Source: Neoscytalidium dimidiatum
Taxonomy: Eukaryota > Ascomycota > Dothideomycetes > Botryosphaeriales > Botryosphaeriaceae
Direction: 5' to 3'
Length of the DNA: 64,000 nt
Assembly: GCA_037367355.1 (NCBI GenBank)
Contig: CM074695.1
Coordinates: forward strand, 496,001-560,000
In this document: piece after piece, positions 24,431-35,147 of the stretch
Position numbering within the stretch: the stretch's first letter is position 1
Layout: each line of letters begins with the position of its first letter
Notes under the pieces: generated by a model
What the model was told of the DNA's origin: nothing
What the model saw: the letters and a program-made list of their open reading frames with translations, nothing else
The model's database searches: none
Made by a program: the position numbers and the translations under genes

Positions 24431-26019
24431 ATGCATTCGATCCGCGGCCTCTTCTCCGCCGGCATACTGGCCTTCGCCAACGTTGCTGTAGCTCAGCTTC
24501 ACTTCGAGACTGACGCTACGCTCCACGACTATCCTTCCCTCTCCGACGGACGCGGCAAGTATAACCCGCCATGGTGCGAGGTTAGCTATGAAAGCCTTGA
24601 TCTGAACAGCGTCACCGCCTACTGCTCCATCGACAAGTCTTCCTGTGGTGCTTGCCTCCAGGTCTGCGGCTCCGTCGGCTGCAAGTATCTGCTCGCCATT
24701 GACCAGTGCAGCCGCGGCGATGGCCAACTCGACATCAGCACTGGCGCTGGTATGGAGATCTGCGGCAGTGACACCGGTCACCATCAGGTCACGGCTACTC
24801 AGGTTGACGCAGCCAAGTGTGAGCACATCTGGTAAGCGATCCCCTTCACTCTGCCTTACTGTTTAACAAGATCTGGTGAAATTTGTACTGACCATGACAA
24901 AGGAATGGCAAGATGTTCTTTGACTACGCAACTCCCTACGGTGGCCTGGCTACCCTTGAGTCTTTGATCCAAGGCGGTCAGCCGGCAGCAACCACTCCGG
25001 CGCCTGAGCCACAGGTTCCCGACTTCACCGCTACCGCCAACGTCGGCACGCCTTCTGCTGTGGTCAACTCTCAGCCTGAGCCCGTCTCCGTCAATTCAGC
25101 TCCCGCCGGGACCCTGGCTCCTACCGTTCCGGATGAGGTTCCTCCTTACTCTCTTTCCCAGCCTGCGTTGGTCACCCCAGTCAACACCAACCAGCCTTGG
25201 TCAGTGCCTTCTGCGACAGCGTTTACTGTTGTCCCGCCTTTCGGCAACTCATCGTCTTATTCGAATTCTTCGTCTGCGCTTGCTGCAATTCCGACCTACG
25301 ACGGCAGCAACACTGAGACGAACGCAGGACCAGGTTCAAATGGCAGTGGTGGCCTTTCAACGACTGGAAGCACGACGTCGGATTCACCTGTCGTTACTGG
25401 ACTGGGTGGTGAGTTTGGCGAGACCAAGTCAGCGTGCAGCGGTGTGACTACTTCCACGGTCACTGTGCCCGGCTCAACTGTCTACGTCACGGTTACTTCC
25501 GTCTATAGCAATGGCAATGGAGATGGCAACAGTAACTCTCAGCCTTCAACTACTGAAGGCGTCCTTGCTGAGACCGCTGCGGGCGACTCAACAACCAAGT
25601 CCACGACTACACTTCGTATGACTACAACCGTTTGGACTACGCGTACCACCACAGTCACCGGTTGCCCGGCTGGCTTCACGAACTGTCCGTCGTCTCTGCA
25701 AAGCACTGGTTTGACCACGCAGGTTACGCCCACTGATACCACCCCGGTTCCCTCCGCTGCCCCGTCCATTCCTTACGCTGGTGGCCCTGGAGTCTGGAAC
25801 GGCACGCAGCCGGGCAGTACTCACGGCCCGATTGACATCCCCAACGCCGCGGCTGCCTCTGCGGGCGCGTATGTGGCCGAGGTCAAGGCGAGAAACGCGA
25901 TGGCTGCCCCAATGCCTCATGCGAAGAGGTCGGCCGCGTCAGGTTCTACCGGAAACAGGGGATGGGAGACTCTGGTCGCGTTGAGCGGTATCACGGTTTT
26001 GTTCGTTGTTGCTTTTTAA
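24431..26019 (+). CDS. Expansin-like (double-psi beta-barrel) wall protein, probable GPI anchor
   Basis: A 505-aa secreted protein in two exons, 24431-24831 and 24903-26019; the 71-nt intron begins GTAAGC, has a TACTGACC branch site and ends AAAG. Residues 1-21 form a signal peptide ending AVA. The next 115 residues resemble the RlpA/expansin double-psi barrel: a CG.C pair (SSCGACLQVCG), the Asp strand (LLAIDQCSRG) and LDIST. A Ser/Thr/Pro-rich stalk of about 330 residues follows, probably heavily O-glycosylated, with TTSTVTVPGSTVYVTVTS-type text. The C-terminus ends in a hydrophobic tail (LVALSGITVLFVVAF) after small residues, which fits a GPI-attachment signal. The inferred role is cell-wall loosening or adhesion without hydrolysis. 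No cellulose-binding module is seen. Confidence 0.8.
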
Positions 26020-28459
26020 GCGCTTCCAATGGTTCACAGGCATTGAGATGATGGGTTTGTGCATACACGAACGGGACATACAAAAGGGGCGAAATGATGG
26101 TTATGGGAAACGGTTATGATGATCACGATAGATAGACGTCATCTGGCGTCGATACTTTTTCTGTCTTTCTTTTTTTTTTTCTAAATTCTTCTTCATGTCA
26201 ATCGTTGGTTGCAAACCCTCTTTCCTGCTAGCACAGGATTGGCGGACAACCGAGCGTTTCTATTTCGCTTCTTCTATTACCTCTTTTACTTCTTCTTCTC
26301 AAAGCTGTGCTGAGCTTCTTGTACGATATAGCTGGCTAGCCCGCTTTTCTTCTTCGCTTCGCTTCTGGAGATCTGCTCGCTAGCTCTCGGCAGTTGAGCT
26401 GAGCTGTTTTTTTTTTTTTTTTTTTTTCCTTGCTGTAGCTCTGGCCCTCGGTGGTCAGCTTAGGGTTGAAAGGGTTACACAGGGGGTTAGGTTTAGCTTC
26501 CAAGATTTTCCGCGTCGATCAGGTACCCACCGATCGAGCGTATAACCTGGCTTTTATTCTTCCACTTCCCCTTTCCACTTCTTTTTCCGAATGCGGTCAT
26601 GTTGAGAAGCGGACTTCCCGCACGTGAATATTGCATCAATTGGTCCCCCCCCCTTGGCGCACTTCGGTCTCGGGCACACTCGGGTTGTTGAGGGAAGGGA
26701 GTTCTCCGTTCTTTCTTTCATCGGGCCAGCCTTTGCCATTGTTGGAATGGGGGGGAGGGCGGTGGGGACCGGACGAGACCCCGGTGAATTGCGTCGGCCA
26801 CGAGGCGCCAGGGCGCGCTAGCTAGACCGCTGGTAGCGCGGTAAGTCCCGTCTCCGTTTCGCGTCGGCGTTCGTCGGTGTTGTTGTCGTCGTCGTCGTCG
26901 TCATTGTTGGCGCTGTTGCGGGCGGGAGCTCGGGATCGTAGCGTACCGGCCCTTGACCTTGCGCATGCTGTTGCTGCTTCTTGCATGGATGGATTGATGG
27001 ATGAGGCGGGGTTTATGTGCGGCGGGAAGGACGTATGTGGCTGCATATGTGTTTGGATGACGGCTTTCCAGAAGGATATTTGCGGCGCGCCTGTTGGGGG
27101 TTGGTTGTTGGTGTTGGTTGGCTGTGTTGCCGTTGCTTGGGGGCTGGGATGGGAGGGAGGGGAAGCTGTGGCGGTCTCAAGACGCTGGCGTGGGGGAGGT
27201 GAAACTGTGGGGTCCCATATCTGGCTTTTCTCCTTTTCTATTTGTTCTTCTCCCTGCCGCCACGGTTGCGGGTTCGCCTGAGAGGATTAGGGGATGTTCT
27301 GGACTTCTTTGCCTTCGACGAGGGATAGCGTTGTTGTTGGTGGATGAACGGAGGGTGCTTGGACTTAGCACAGCCGTGCAGGTCACGGGATGACACTTTC
27401 TAATTCTGTTGGATGGCAATCCTAAGTATATGGGAAGGAATGATCCAAGAACAGTGCACTCGGTCTGTAGAATTCTTAATGATGCGAGAGTGAGGAGATG
27501 CTGGAAAGTGGATGCATTTCTGTTTACTTGTCGTCTGGCTCACTTTCCACCCTGCTGAGGTTAGGAAAGAACTACTTTGAACTTCTCACTCTTGTACCTA
27601 TTCGAGTTTTGTCGGGGTAAGTCTGTATGGTAGTTGAAGCAGATGTGCGCGGTTATTGCCAACTATCTATTTCCCATGTGTACCTCAATTCGACCGGGAC
27701 GAAGGTGTCTTGACCTTTTTGATCATAAATTAAATGCGTAGGCCATGCCTTATCTTGCCAGTATATGCCGAGGTATTCGGAAAATTCGTGACCGATTCGA
27801 CCGCAGGTGGGTTTGCTATACATGTTTCCACCCTGAGCCTCAAACACCTCTACAACCCACAACCAACCACTCTTTTCACAATACAACCACAGAACAGCCA
27901 CGTCATCCCAACTCTTCAATGTGTTCGAAACGTTCCACCTCCCTCGACAACACCATCATCGTGACTCCAAACCGGCCTGAACCCGCAACGCTTCCCTCAT
28001 TAGTCTTAACATCACCAAACGGCCGTCGCACTGCAGTCAAGCATCCTCGGCACCGACCGTTTCCCCTCCCCACTATGCACGAACGCGGCGATGGCTGCTG
28101 CTCGAAACCGTTTCGTTTCCGCCACGCTGCGCCACTGAGCAAGGTTTTGCTCTTGCCATAAAGCATGTGCTTCCCGCCTGGTGTCGTCACTTACGTACCC
28201 CGTCGACATCATCGCTCGCTCGCTCCCGAAGTAATCTTTCACTCTCTTTCTTGCTTCTTGACGACAATATCAGAGGTGCTGCCTGCCCTCGTACATTCGT
28301 TTCCACCCTCCCGCCTGACCAAAGACCATTAACTGCACGTTCCTCACATCAACGCAAATCAACTAACTCCATACCACGATACGGCACCTGTACACCAACG
28401 CACAAGCAAGCACTTACATACGTCCACCAACGAAAGACAACCCGCATCAGTCACGAACA
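26020..28459. other. Intergenic region with low-complexity tracts
   Basis: About 2.4 kb without a supported gene. It holds T runs (about 26170 and 26407-26428, the latter about 22 nt), a GTT/GTC trinucleotide tract near 26878-26905, and a C/A-rich leader upstream of the small secreted peptide gene. Frames in 26.8-27.4 kb are GC-driven and show no protein motifs. Confidence 0.5.
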
Positions 28460-28762
28460 ATGCACGTCACAACCCTCACACTGCTGTTCGCCGCCTTCAG
28501 CACCGCTACACTCACCGCCGCCTTGCCCGTGGCCGGAGCACCGCCGCCCACTGCCGACCAGATGTCGATCCAGCACCTCGAAACCAGTTCTTCTGAGGGC
28601 AGTACTAGCAGCAGCAGCAGTAGCAGTACCAGTAGCGGATCAAGCAGCCACGGGCCGCAGCCGCTCAGTGTGACAACACCGATCGACGATCTGCCTGGCA
28701 GCAAGCCGTTGGGACTGGCGACACTGCTGCTGATCGGCAACCTCGTCGGTGGGAGTGACTGA
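28460..28762 (+). CDS. Small secreted Ser-rich peptide (hypothetical)
   Basis: A 100-aa single-exon product starting at an ATG preceded by a C/A-rich leader typical of fungal 5' UTRs. The first 21-25 residues form a clear signal peptide (LTLLFAAFSTATLTAALPVA). The mature part contains a Ser/Thr run around residues 43-65 (SSSEGSTSSSSSSSTSSGSS) and ends with a short hydrophobic stretch (LGLATLLLIGNLVGG). It has no cysteine, so it is not a classical cysteine-rich effector. It may be a small wall peptide or a chance frame. It converges on the DUF1295 gene 337 bp away. Confidence 0.45.
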   Translation: MHVTTLTLLFAAFSTATLTAALPVAGAPPPTADQMSIQHLETSSSEGSTSSSSSSSTSSGSSSHGPQPLSVTTPIDDLPGSKPLGLATLLLIGNLVGGSD

Positions 28763-29099
28763 AATTTTTTTTTTTTGCACCAATGCGGAAAGTTTGGGGG
28801 TGTATCAGCTCGACTGAAAACGTGTCTAGGATGTCGGTATTTACGGAACGAATGAACCTCTTGCTCCTTGTTCTTTTCCCTCTTCGTTCTCAGTCTTCAT
28901 CCCCTCGTTCGATGTGGATTCTCATGTATTTTCTCTCTCTCTTGACTTTCTTGTACATATACCCCTTGACTGCAATTCTGTATATAATGAGTGTGGGCTC
29001 AGCCCAAAGTAAGATCACAATTCTTCATCAGAATACTTATCGAACCCATTCCAACCCGTGAGTCTCTGTGAACCCAGGTTTCCCAACCCTCCCATCCTC

Positions 29100-30017
29100 T
29101 CAGTATATGAATGGCAGCAGCTTATACGGCGTCTGCTCCTTGAATTTCTTCCAGTCCTCGCCATACTACTCACACACGCACACGAAGAGAGAGAGCACAC
29201 GTTAGCACAGTTTCTCCCACAGCAAAACCACGAGCAACCACACAAGGATCAGCAGAGCAATACTCACCCTCCCGGAGCAGTACCGGTCCATAACGGGGAT
29301 CGCCCTGGTCGCGAAGTCCCACGCGAACACGGCCGCGAAGGCGACGCCGACGCCGACGCCGGCGCCGGCCATGGCGAAGCCGCCGCGCCACAGCACGTAG
29401 CCGCCGTAGTTGACGTGGCGCGCGAGCGCCCACAGGCCGCGCGTGCACGGCTTCCCGGCGCGGCGCGGGTCCTTCTTGAAGCGGGCGCGCTGCAGCTCCG
29501 AGACCCACTCGAGCGCGAGGCCGAGCGCGTAGAGGGCGGAGCCGGCGACGGCGGCGGGCGGGAGCGTCGATTCGGTCGCGGCGGCGGCGGCGGCGGAGAG
29601 CGCGGCGGAGCAGAAGGCGAGCGTGTTGATGGTGTTGTTGATGGTGTTGAAGAGGGAGATCTCGAGCGCGGCGGGCGCGGGCATTTCTTCCTGCGAGATG
29701 AACAGGCGCCAGTGGATTTGCTTGAGGGCGGCGCCGGCGGACATGGCGAGGAGGGCGAGGCGGGGCGGGGTGAGGGCGAGGGCGTCGAGGAGGGGGAGGC
29801 CGGTCGGGGTGAAGGCGGGGGCGGGGCGGGCGCGTAGGTGGAGGGCGGCCAGGATGGTGGTGCCCAGGCCGTTGGGGGTGAGGATGTGGTATTGGAGGAG
29901 GGGGTCGAGGGCGCGCAGGCCGACGAAGAGGGCGGTCCCGCCGGGCGTGGGGTTGTGCGAGCCTCGGGTGATGAGGTCGTGGGTGCGCTCTTTAGTGAAG
30001 GGGTCGAGCCAGGACAT
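29100..30017 (-). CDS. DUF1295 / steroid 5-alpha-reductase-like membrane protein
   Basis: A 271-aa polytopic membrane protein. Exons on the minus strand are 30017-29268 and 29165-29100; the 102-nt intron begins GTGAGT and ends GAGTAG. Hydrophobic helices fill residues 30-230. The C-terminal signature of the family is present: GLWALARHVNYGGYVLWRGG (compare the usual RHPNYxGE), then, across the splice, RYCSGRYGEDWKKFKEQTPY. The second exon supplies only the last 22 residues, so an annotation that reads through the intron would give a wrong C-terminus. Relatives reduce sterol or fatty-acyl double bonds or methylate isoprenylcysteine; the NADPH-binding helix fits a reductase, but the substrate is unknown. 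It is divergent from the DNA ligase-like gene (911 bp apart). Confidence 0.85.
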
Positions 30018-30928
30018 GGTGCCGGTTCTGGTGGATGGAGGTGGTGATGGCTGCTTTTGAGGACTGGCCCCCCGCGTGTGGAGAGGATGTAAGCGGCGAC
30101 GGTGAGGTGCGAATGCGGGGTGGAGGGGGCCTGGATTAAGAAGGCTGCTGTGTTACGGCCAAGCAGCGGCAGAGGCGTCATCCCGATGCGGATCGCTCTG
30201 ACTGTCGACCGGTCCAAGGCGAGGGAGAGGGGTCCCAAGGTAGAAGATCCATGCTCTTCGATGCGGTTAAGGCGGCTTCGGTTCCCCTCCCGCTCCGTTG
30301 TTCCCTTCTGCGGCGGATATTGTGTAGTGAGAAGCGGAGTTTTATCAACGTTCTGCTGGGCTGTCTCGGCGAAGGCAGGGATGACTGTTCGCGCTGAGGA
30401 TCGATGTGATAATGACGAGAGTGGTTTGGCCGAATTCGGAACGCAAGGCAGCTCGGCTCTGATATTCAGTGAAAGGCATCAGTAGTCATGGAATATTTTC
30501 TAGACCCATCAGCCACGTCTTGCGACCGAAGCTGCAGGTGGCAGCACTCTTGGGTGAGTGAGAGTGAAAGCAGGAATAATGTCTCTCGCAAGCGGCGCAT
30601 GAATTGGTGGAGACTCTTTGTCCGAGCGCCTTCGATTTGGCAGCGGCACATGACCGCGTGCTTGTTTCCCGCGCAGGGTGACGCGTGCCCCGCTCTCACC
30701 CTCCACCCAACACGCGCGCAAATCACCTTTCTCTGCACATCACCACCATCGCACCTCTCGTCCTCAATGCTAGGTGTACGCTTCCCGTAGGCCGTGTTAG
30801 CGGTCTCTCTCCTTTTCTACATACCTTTCCATGATACCCACATAGACTTATCGGCACTTCATCTTTTCCATTTCTTTGTTCACCTTACTCTTTGGATACT
30901 CATGGCCATTGCGTGCACATAATCTATA
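30018..30928. other. Intergenic region between divergent genes
   Basis: 911 bp containing the promoters of the DUF1295 gene (minus) and the DNA ligase-like gene (plus). The region 30780-30928 is pyrimidine-rich before the ligase ATG. No gene is supported. Confidence 0.5.
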
Positions 30929-33900
30929 ATGCCTTTCAAATTCACTTCGGTTTGCGACCTTCTCCAGGCCCTCGACGATATCGAGTCCCGCGATCCACCC
31001 CTCCTTCCAGACCGAAAACGCGCCCTTGTGCGCAGCACCGTCGAGCATTGGTTTCTGAAACACCGCCAGAGCCTGGACCGGCCCGATACTGATGGCGCTG
31101 CAATCCTCTCTACGCTCTTGCCTCTCGCGCGGACCGATCGCGTGTACAGTATCAAAGCACCGAGGTTGGAGAAACTCATTGCCCGCTGCCTCTACTTCAG
31201 AACCGACAAGGTAAAGGAGCTAGGTCGTTGGAGGGAACCGGGCCGAGGAGATATCGGCGAGTGTTTAGAGAGAGTCGAAAAGCCTCTCGACTGCGAGCCA
31301 CTTCCCGGGCCGGCCGTGCTCACTGTCGAGGAAGTTGATGCAGGCCTTGCCGATATTGCCTCCCGTTGCAGGTTCTCGAGCCCAGCCGCCCAGAGATGTG
31401 TCTCGGCAGAGCTTCCCGAGGAGATTCTGCAGCCCCTCTTGCTCCGGATGCGTTCCCGCGAGAAGAAGTGGTTTGCTCGGCTGATGCTTAAGGACTTCGG
31501 TCGCCTCGTTCTGGACGAAAACCTCGTACTCGGCGAGTTTCATTTCATGCTCCCGCCGCTTTTGAAGTTCCAAAACGACTTCGCCGCCGCCGTGGCGTTG
31601 CTGAAAGGTCCGCTGGCCCGTTATCATGCCAAGCCCGACCTGTTGTCCCAGAAGCTCATGCTGGAACAAGCCGCGCAACACCTCAAGCCGAAGGTCGGCG
31701 TCAAGATCGGCCGGCCCGCTTGGTACAAAGCCCGCTCAATTTCAAATTGTCTGCAGATGGTCGGCAACGGGACTTGGATCATCGAGCGCAAGTACGATGG
31801 CGAATTCTGTGAGATCCATGTCGATCTGCAAAAGCAAGACCAAATCCAGATTTTTTCTAAAAATGGCAAGGACGCTACCAAAGACCGGAGGAGCCTCCTT
31901 CCAGCAATCAGGGACAGCCTGAAGATTGGGACCCCTGAATGCCAGTTCAACTCCAAGTGTGTCCTCCTCGGCGAGATGGTCGTATTCAACCAGCTCGAGA
32001 ATCAAGTCGCGGATTTCCACAAGATCAGGAAACACGTCTCCAGGTCTGGCTCTTTTCTGGGGACAGACAAGGACTCTCAGCCTCATCCTTATGAGAATCT
32101 GATGATATTCTACTTCGACATCCTCCTCGTAGATGATGAGGTAACTATGTCATTTTCGCACAGGCAACGACGAAAGCGTCTCTCTGAAGTCATTACGAAG
32201 ATTGATGGAAAGGCGAAGACCGTAGAGTGGAAACCCCTAGATTTCTCAGAGACTGAGGCCAAAAAGAGCCTAATCTACCAATTCTCTGCCGCTTTGGTCT
32301 ATCGCTGTGAAGGCCTGATTCTGAAGCCGGATACACCATTCTTCTCGCTTGTCAAGGACGATACTGGTGGCTGGTGCAGAGGATTCATCAAACTAAAAAA
32401 GGACTATATGACTGACATGGGTGGCGCAAGGGACGTCGCCGATTTTGCGGTGGTAGCAGCCAGCTATGACGTTCATGAGGCCCAGAAGTGCAAAAGACGA
32501 GATTTTAGATGGACAAACTTTTACCTAGGGTGTCTTGTCGACCACAGAAATTCATACCAGGACAAACCAAAATTCAGGGTCGTAGCTGTCGTGAAAGCCA
32601 CACATTGCATTCCTTCAAAAGAGCTCGAGTTCCTCAACCAGATCGGGAAGTTTCACGGCAAGGACTTTGATCGCGATGAGCTGCTTGAGCCCTTTTCGAT
32701 CGCATTCGGGAAGAATGCTCTCCCCTCCTTCGTCTTCACAGAACCATTAGTCGTTGAAGTCCTGGGGAGCAGCTTCGAGAAGCCGCCGAACGAGGACTTC
32801 TACATGCTGCGACATCCCCGCATCCTCCGAACACACATGGACCGGTCCTGGGAAAATTGTATCACTATGCAAGGTCTCGCTGATATGGCCAGGGAGGCAA
32901 AAGAGACTCCTCTAGTTGGAGAGTCACAAGAACTCAAAAACCAGGTTCAACGCTTCATGGACAAAATCAGCAGATCGCGGGACCGCAGCAGCCTTGCTTC
33001 AGAACAGACAACAACTCGATCGGTGACAACTTCGACAAGCCCTTTGGCAACTCTGAAATCCGTGAGTCCAGCTTATGGCCTCGGCACAATGAACCCGGCG
33101 CCAACTGTCACGAAGTCGTCACGAGTACATCACAATCGTGCATCAAGCATAGCGTCTATTAAAACGCCAAGCCCGGCGACCGCGCTCATTGATAGCAAAA
33201 TCACGCTGGTTCACACTTCGGTTGCACTCGATTTTGCAAAGGAGGTAACACCTGTGTCTCAGCCGTCGACGCAGTGGACCGATACCATTGTAACTTCAGT
33301 TGCCTCAGCCGGGCAAAACGCACGGCAGCCTCTATCGGACATCTCGCCACCGGAAAGGAACGTCGTCGTCTCAGATATGGTGACTGCAACAGCGATAAGC
33401 TTAAGTTCTAGAAAAGAGCCGCGGGCACGTGCGACTCCTGACGATTTTCCCTACCCTAAGCGCCAAAACACCACACGTCTCAGGGAGCCGGGGCCAGACT
33501 GCTCCAGCCACACCGTCAAGGAAACATCCAAAACCCCCGCGGGTAGGCCCGAGAACACCAAGGATGTTTCATCCCTACGTGGGAAGACGCCAGAAGAGGA
33601 GCTGTCATTTTACGAGGACAGTGAGGTGTTGAGCATGAAACAGCATCTTAATGGATTGAGAAACCAGGGTTCTAAGGCAACTAATTCTGAACAAGCAATG
33701 GATTTACGGAGGGACATTCCATCATTCAAATGCCCTGGAGCCGCAAAGGTGGTCAGAAGACGCAGGTCAACAATTCCACGTTCTGCAAGCGCAACTGCAA
33801 GCGCAACTGCTCTAAAGAACCGAGTGAACGTCTCCAGCCAGCAGAAGAAAGACGCTGCAGAGGTGATCGAAAGAGAGCGTTCATTGAAAATGACGATCTC

Positions 33901-34822
33901 TACACAAACAAGCAGAGAATCTGAGGAGGATCCAAAAGTACAGCCAAAGCCGACTGATACTGCTCAAGCTTATATGCTCTCACCTATTCCTTACTTCAGT
34001 ATCCACCCCATGCCAACCCCTCCCAAATCCTCACCGAACGAACCGCTGTCCGAGAAAGCGGCTCAGCCCGCAACAGCTTCGATAAGGCTGCCCACCAGCC
34101 CACCTTCTTCCTCACCTCCATGCCCGTCAAGCACAACGACACCACCGCGCGCCACGCGTTCGAAGGAGAACATCCCGCCAAGACCCTCACTAGCGGCCAA
34201 CACAACAGCCTCCACTCTGCGCAAACGCCGCCGGGCCGCCGACGACTTCGACATCGGCGCTTGCCCTCGCAAAATTCCCAAGTGGTGCAGCACCGTCTAC
34301 GGCCGTCCGTGCCTCCCTCCTCGACCCTCCACCCCCTCCAAAGAACCAGATTCCAAAACCACCCCCGAACCTGACTCCATATCCCCCCGCATCGACTCCC
34401 TCCCCCTCCCCTACCACCTCCCCCATACCTGCGTCTACCTCGCCCCCTCCGTGCGGCACTATATTCGCCTGTCTCACACACTCCTGCGTCAGCACTTCGG
34501 CGTCGGCGCTATCGTGTGCAGTCTCGACGACTGGGCGCGCGAGACGACGGTGTACGAGAGCATGGGGAGTACCGTGGGGGAGAGCCAGGCATTTGAAGGG
34601 ATGCGGAAGGTGTGTTTGGTTGGGAGAGGGGAAGGGCAGAAGACGGTGAGGCGGGTGAGAGAGGTGCTTGGGGGGAAAGTTGGGGGTGCTGGGAGGAGGG
34701 AGGAGGGGGTTGGGGTGTTTGATTGGAAGGTGGTGGAGGAGTTGGTTGAAGGGGAGGGGGGACATGAGGGGGAAGGGTGGGAGAGGGGGGTTTGGGAAAA
34801 GTGGTTCGTGGGCGTTGCGTGA
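30929..34822 (+). CDS. ATP-dependent DNA ligase-like protein with long disordered tail
   Basis: A 1297-aa single-exon protein. Residues 1-260 resemble the all-helical DNA-binding domain of eukaryotic ligases. The adenylation domain is complete by eye: motif I ERKYDGE with catalytic Lys about 288, motif III (LLGEMVVFN), motif IIIa (MIFYFDILLVDDE), motif IV (CEGLILK) and motif V (FIKLKKDYM). An OB-fold-like part follows to about residue 650. Residues about 680-1130 are Ser/Thr/Pro-rich and disordered, with many basic clusters. The last 160 residues include an ordered-looking block (YHLPHTCVYLAPSVRHYIRL, then CSLDDWARETTVYESMG). I cannot confirm BRCT repeats, so it is not a typical LIG4. It is more likely a fungus-specific paralogue; relatives are usually annotated only as ATP-dependent DNA ligase domain proteins. 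Probable nuclear repair role (inferred). Confidence 0.85.
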   Translation: MPFKFTSVCDLLQALDDIESRDPPLLPDRKRALVRSTVEHWFLKHRQSLDRPDTDGAAILSTLLPLARTDRVYSIKAPRLEKLIARCLYFRTDKVKELGRWREPGRGDIGECLERVEKPLDCEPLPGPAVLTVEEVDAGLADIASRCRFSSPAAQRCVSAELPEEILQPLLLRMRSREKKWFARLMLKDFGRLVLDENLVLGEFHFMLPPLLKFQNDFAAAVALLKGPLARYHAKPDLLSQKLMLEQAAQHLKPKVGVKIGRPAWYKARSISNCLQMVGNGTWIIERKYDGEFCEIHVDLQKQDQIQIFSKNGKDATKDRRSLLPAIRDSLKIGTPECQFNSKCVLLGEMVVFNQLENQVADFHKIRKHVSRSGSFLGTDKDSQPHPYENLMIFYFDILLVDDEVTMSFSHRQRRKRLSEVITKIDGKAKTVEWKPLDFSETEAKKSLIYQFSAALVYRCEGLILKPDTPFFSLVKDDTGGWCRGFIKLKKDYMTDMGGARDVADFAVVAASYDVHEAQKCKRRDFRWTNFYLGCLVDHRNSYQDKPKFRVVAVVKATHCIPSKELEFLNQIGKFHGKDFDRDELLEPFSIAFGKNALPSFVFTEPLVVEVLGSSFEKPPNEDFYMLRHPRILRTHMDRSWENCITMQGLADMAREAKETPLVGESQELKNQVQRFMDKISRSRDRSSLASEQTTTRSVTTSTSPLATLKSVSPAYGLGTMNPAPTVTKSSRVHHNRASSIASIKTPSPATALIDSKITLVHTSVALDFAKEVTPVSQPSTQWTDTIVTSVASAGQNARQPLSDISPPERNVVVSDMVTATAISLSSRKEPRARATPDDFPYPKRQNTTRLREPGPDCSSHTVKETSKTPAGRPENTKDVSSLRGKTPEEELSFYEDSEVLSMKQHLNGLRNQGSKATNSEQAMDLRRDIPSFKCPGAAKVVRRRRSTIPRSASATASATALKNRVNVSSQQKKDAAEVIERERSLKMTISTQTSRESEEDPKVQPKPTDTAQAYMLSPIPYFSIHPMPTPPKSSPNEPLSEKAAQPATASIRLPTSPPSSSPPCPSSTTTPPRATRSKENIPPRPSLAANTTASTLRKRRRAADDFDIGACPRKIPKWCSTVYGRPCLPPRPSTPSKEPDSKTTPEPDSISPRIDSLPLPYHLPHTCVYLAPSVRHYIRLSHTLLRQHFGVGAIVCSLDDWARETTVYESMGSTVGESQAFEGMRKVCLVGRGEGQKTVRRVREVLGGKVGGAGRREEGVGVFDWKVVEELVEGEGGHEGEGWERGVWEKWFVGVA

Positions 34823-35147
34823 GGGGATTTGGGTGATTGGAGTATCATGTAAGGTTCATTGATATTAGCTCTCACATAGGTTATTCAGTTAACATCGATT
34901 TATTAAGTGGTTTAGTATTACCAAAGCTCGCTAACTCGTGTGTTCTCGCTTTCCAAATAAAAGATTTCCTTTTTTTTCTTCGCCGGGGAATCTCTGGGCA
35001 ATCAATGCCAATCCAACCCCGCCCCTTACCAAAACTCTTTCCGTTTCAGGTATCCAAACATTTTCAAAGAGATTATACCGAAAAAGTTCACACCAACTCC
35101 TCACTCAAAGTGAATACCCACCATCTCTCCAAATAATCCCATCCTCA
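34823..35147. other. Convergent intergenic spacer
   Basis: 325 bp between the 3' ends of the ligase-like gene and RTT109. AT-rich, consistent with overlapping 3' UTRs; no gene. Confidence 0.6.

Noticed and set aside
26455..26500. Telomere-like TTAGGGTT and GGTTAGG words
   Set aside because: Only isolated hexamers, not tandem repeats, and well inside a gene-rich segment, so no subtelomere is indicated.
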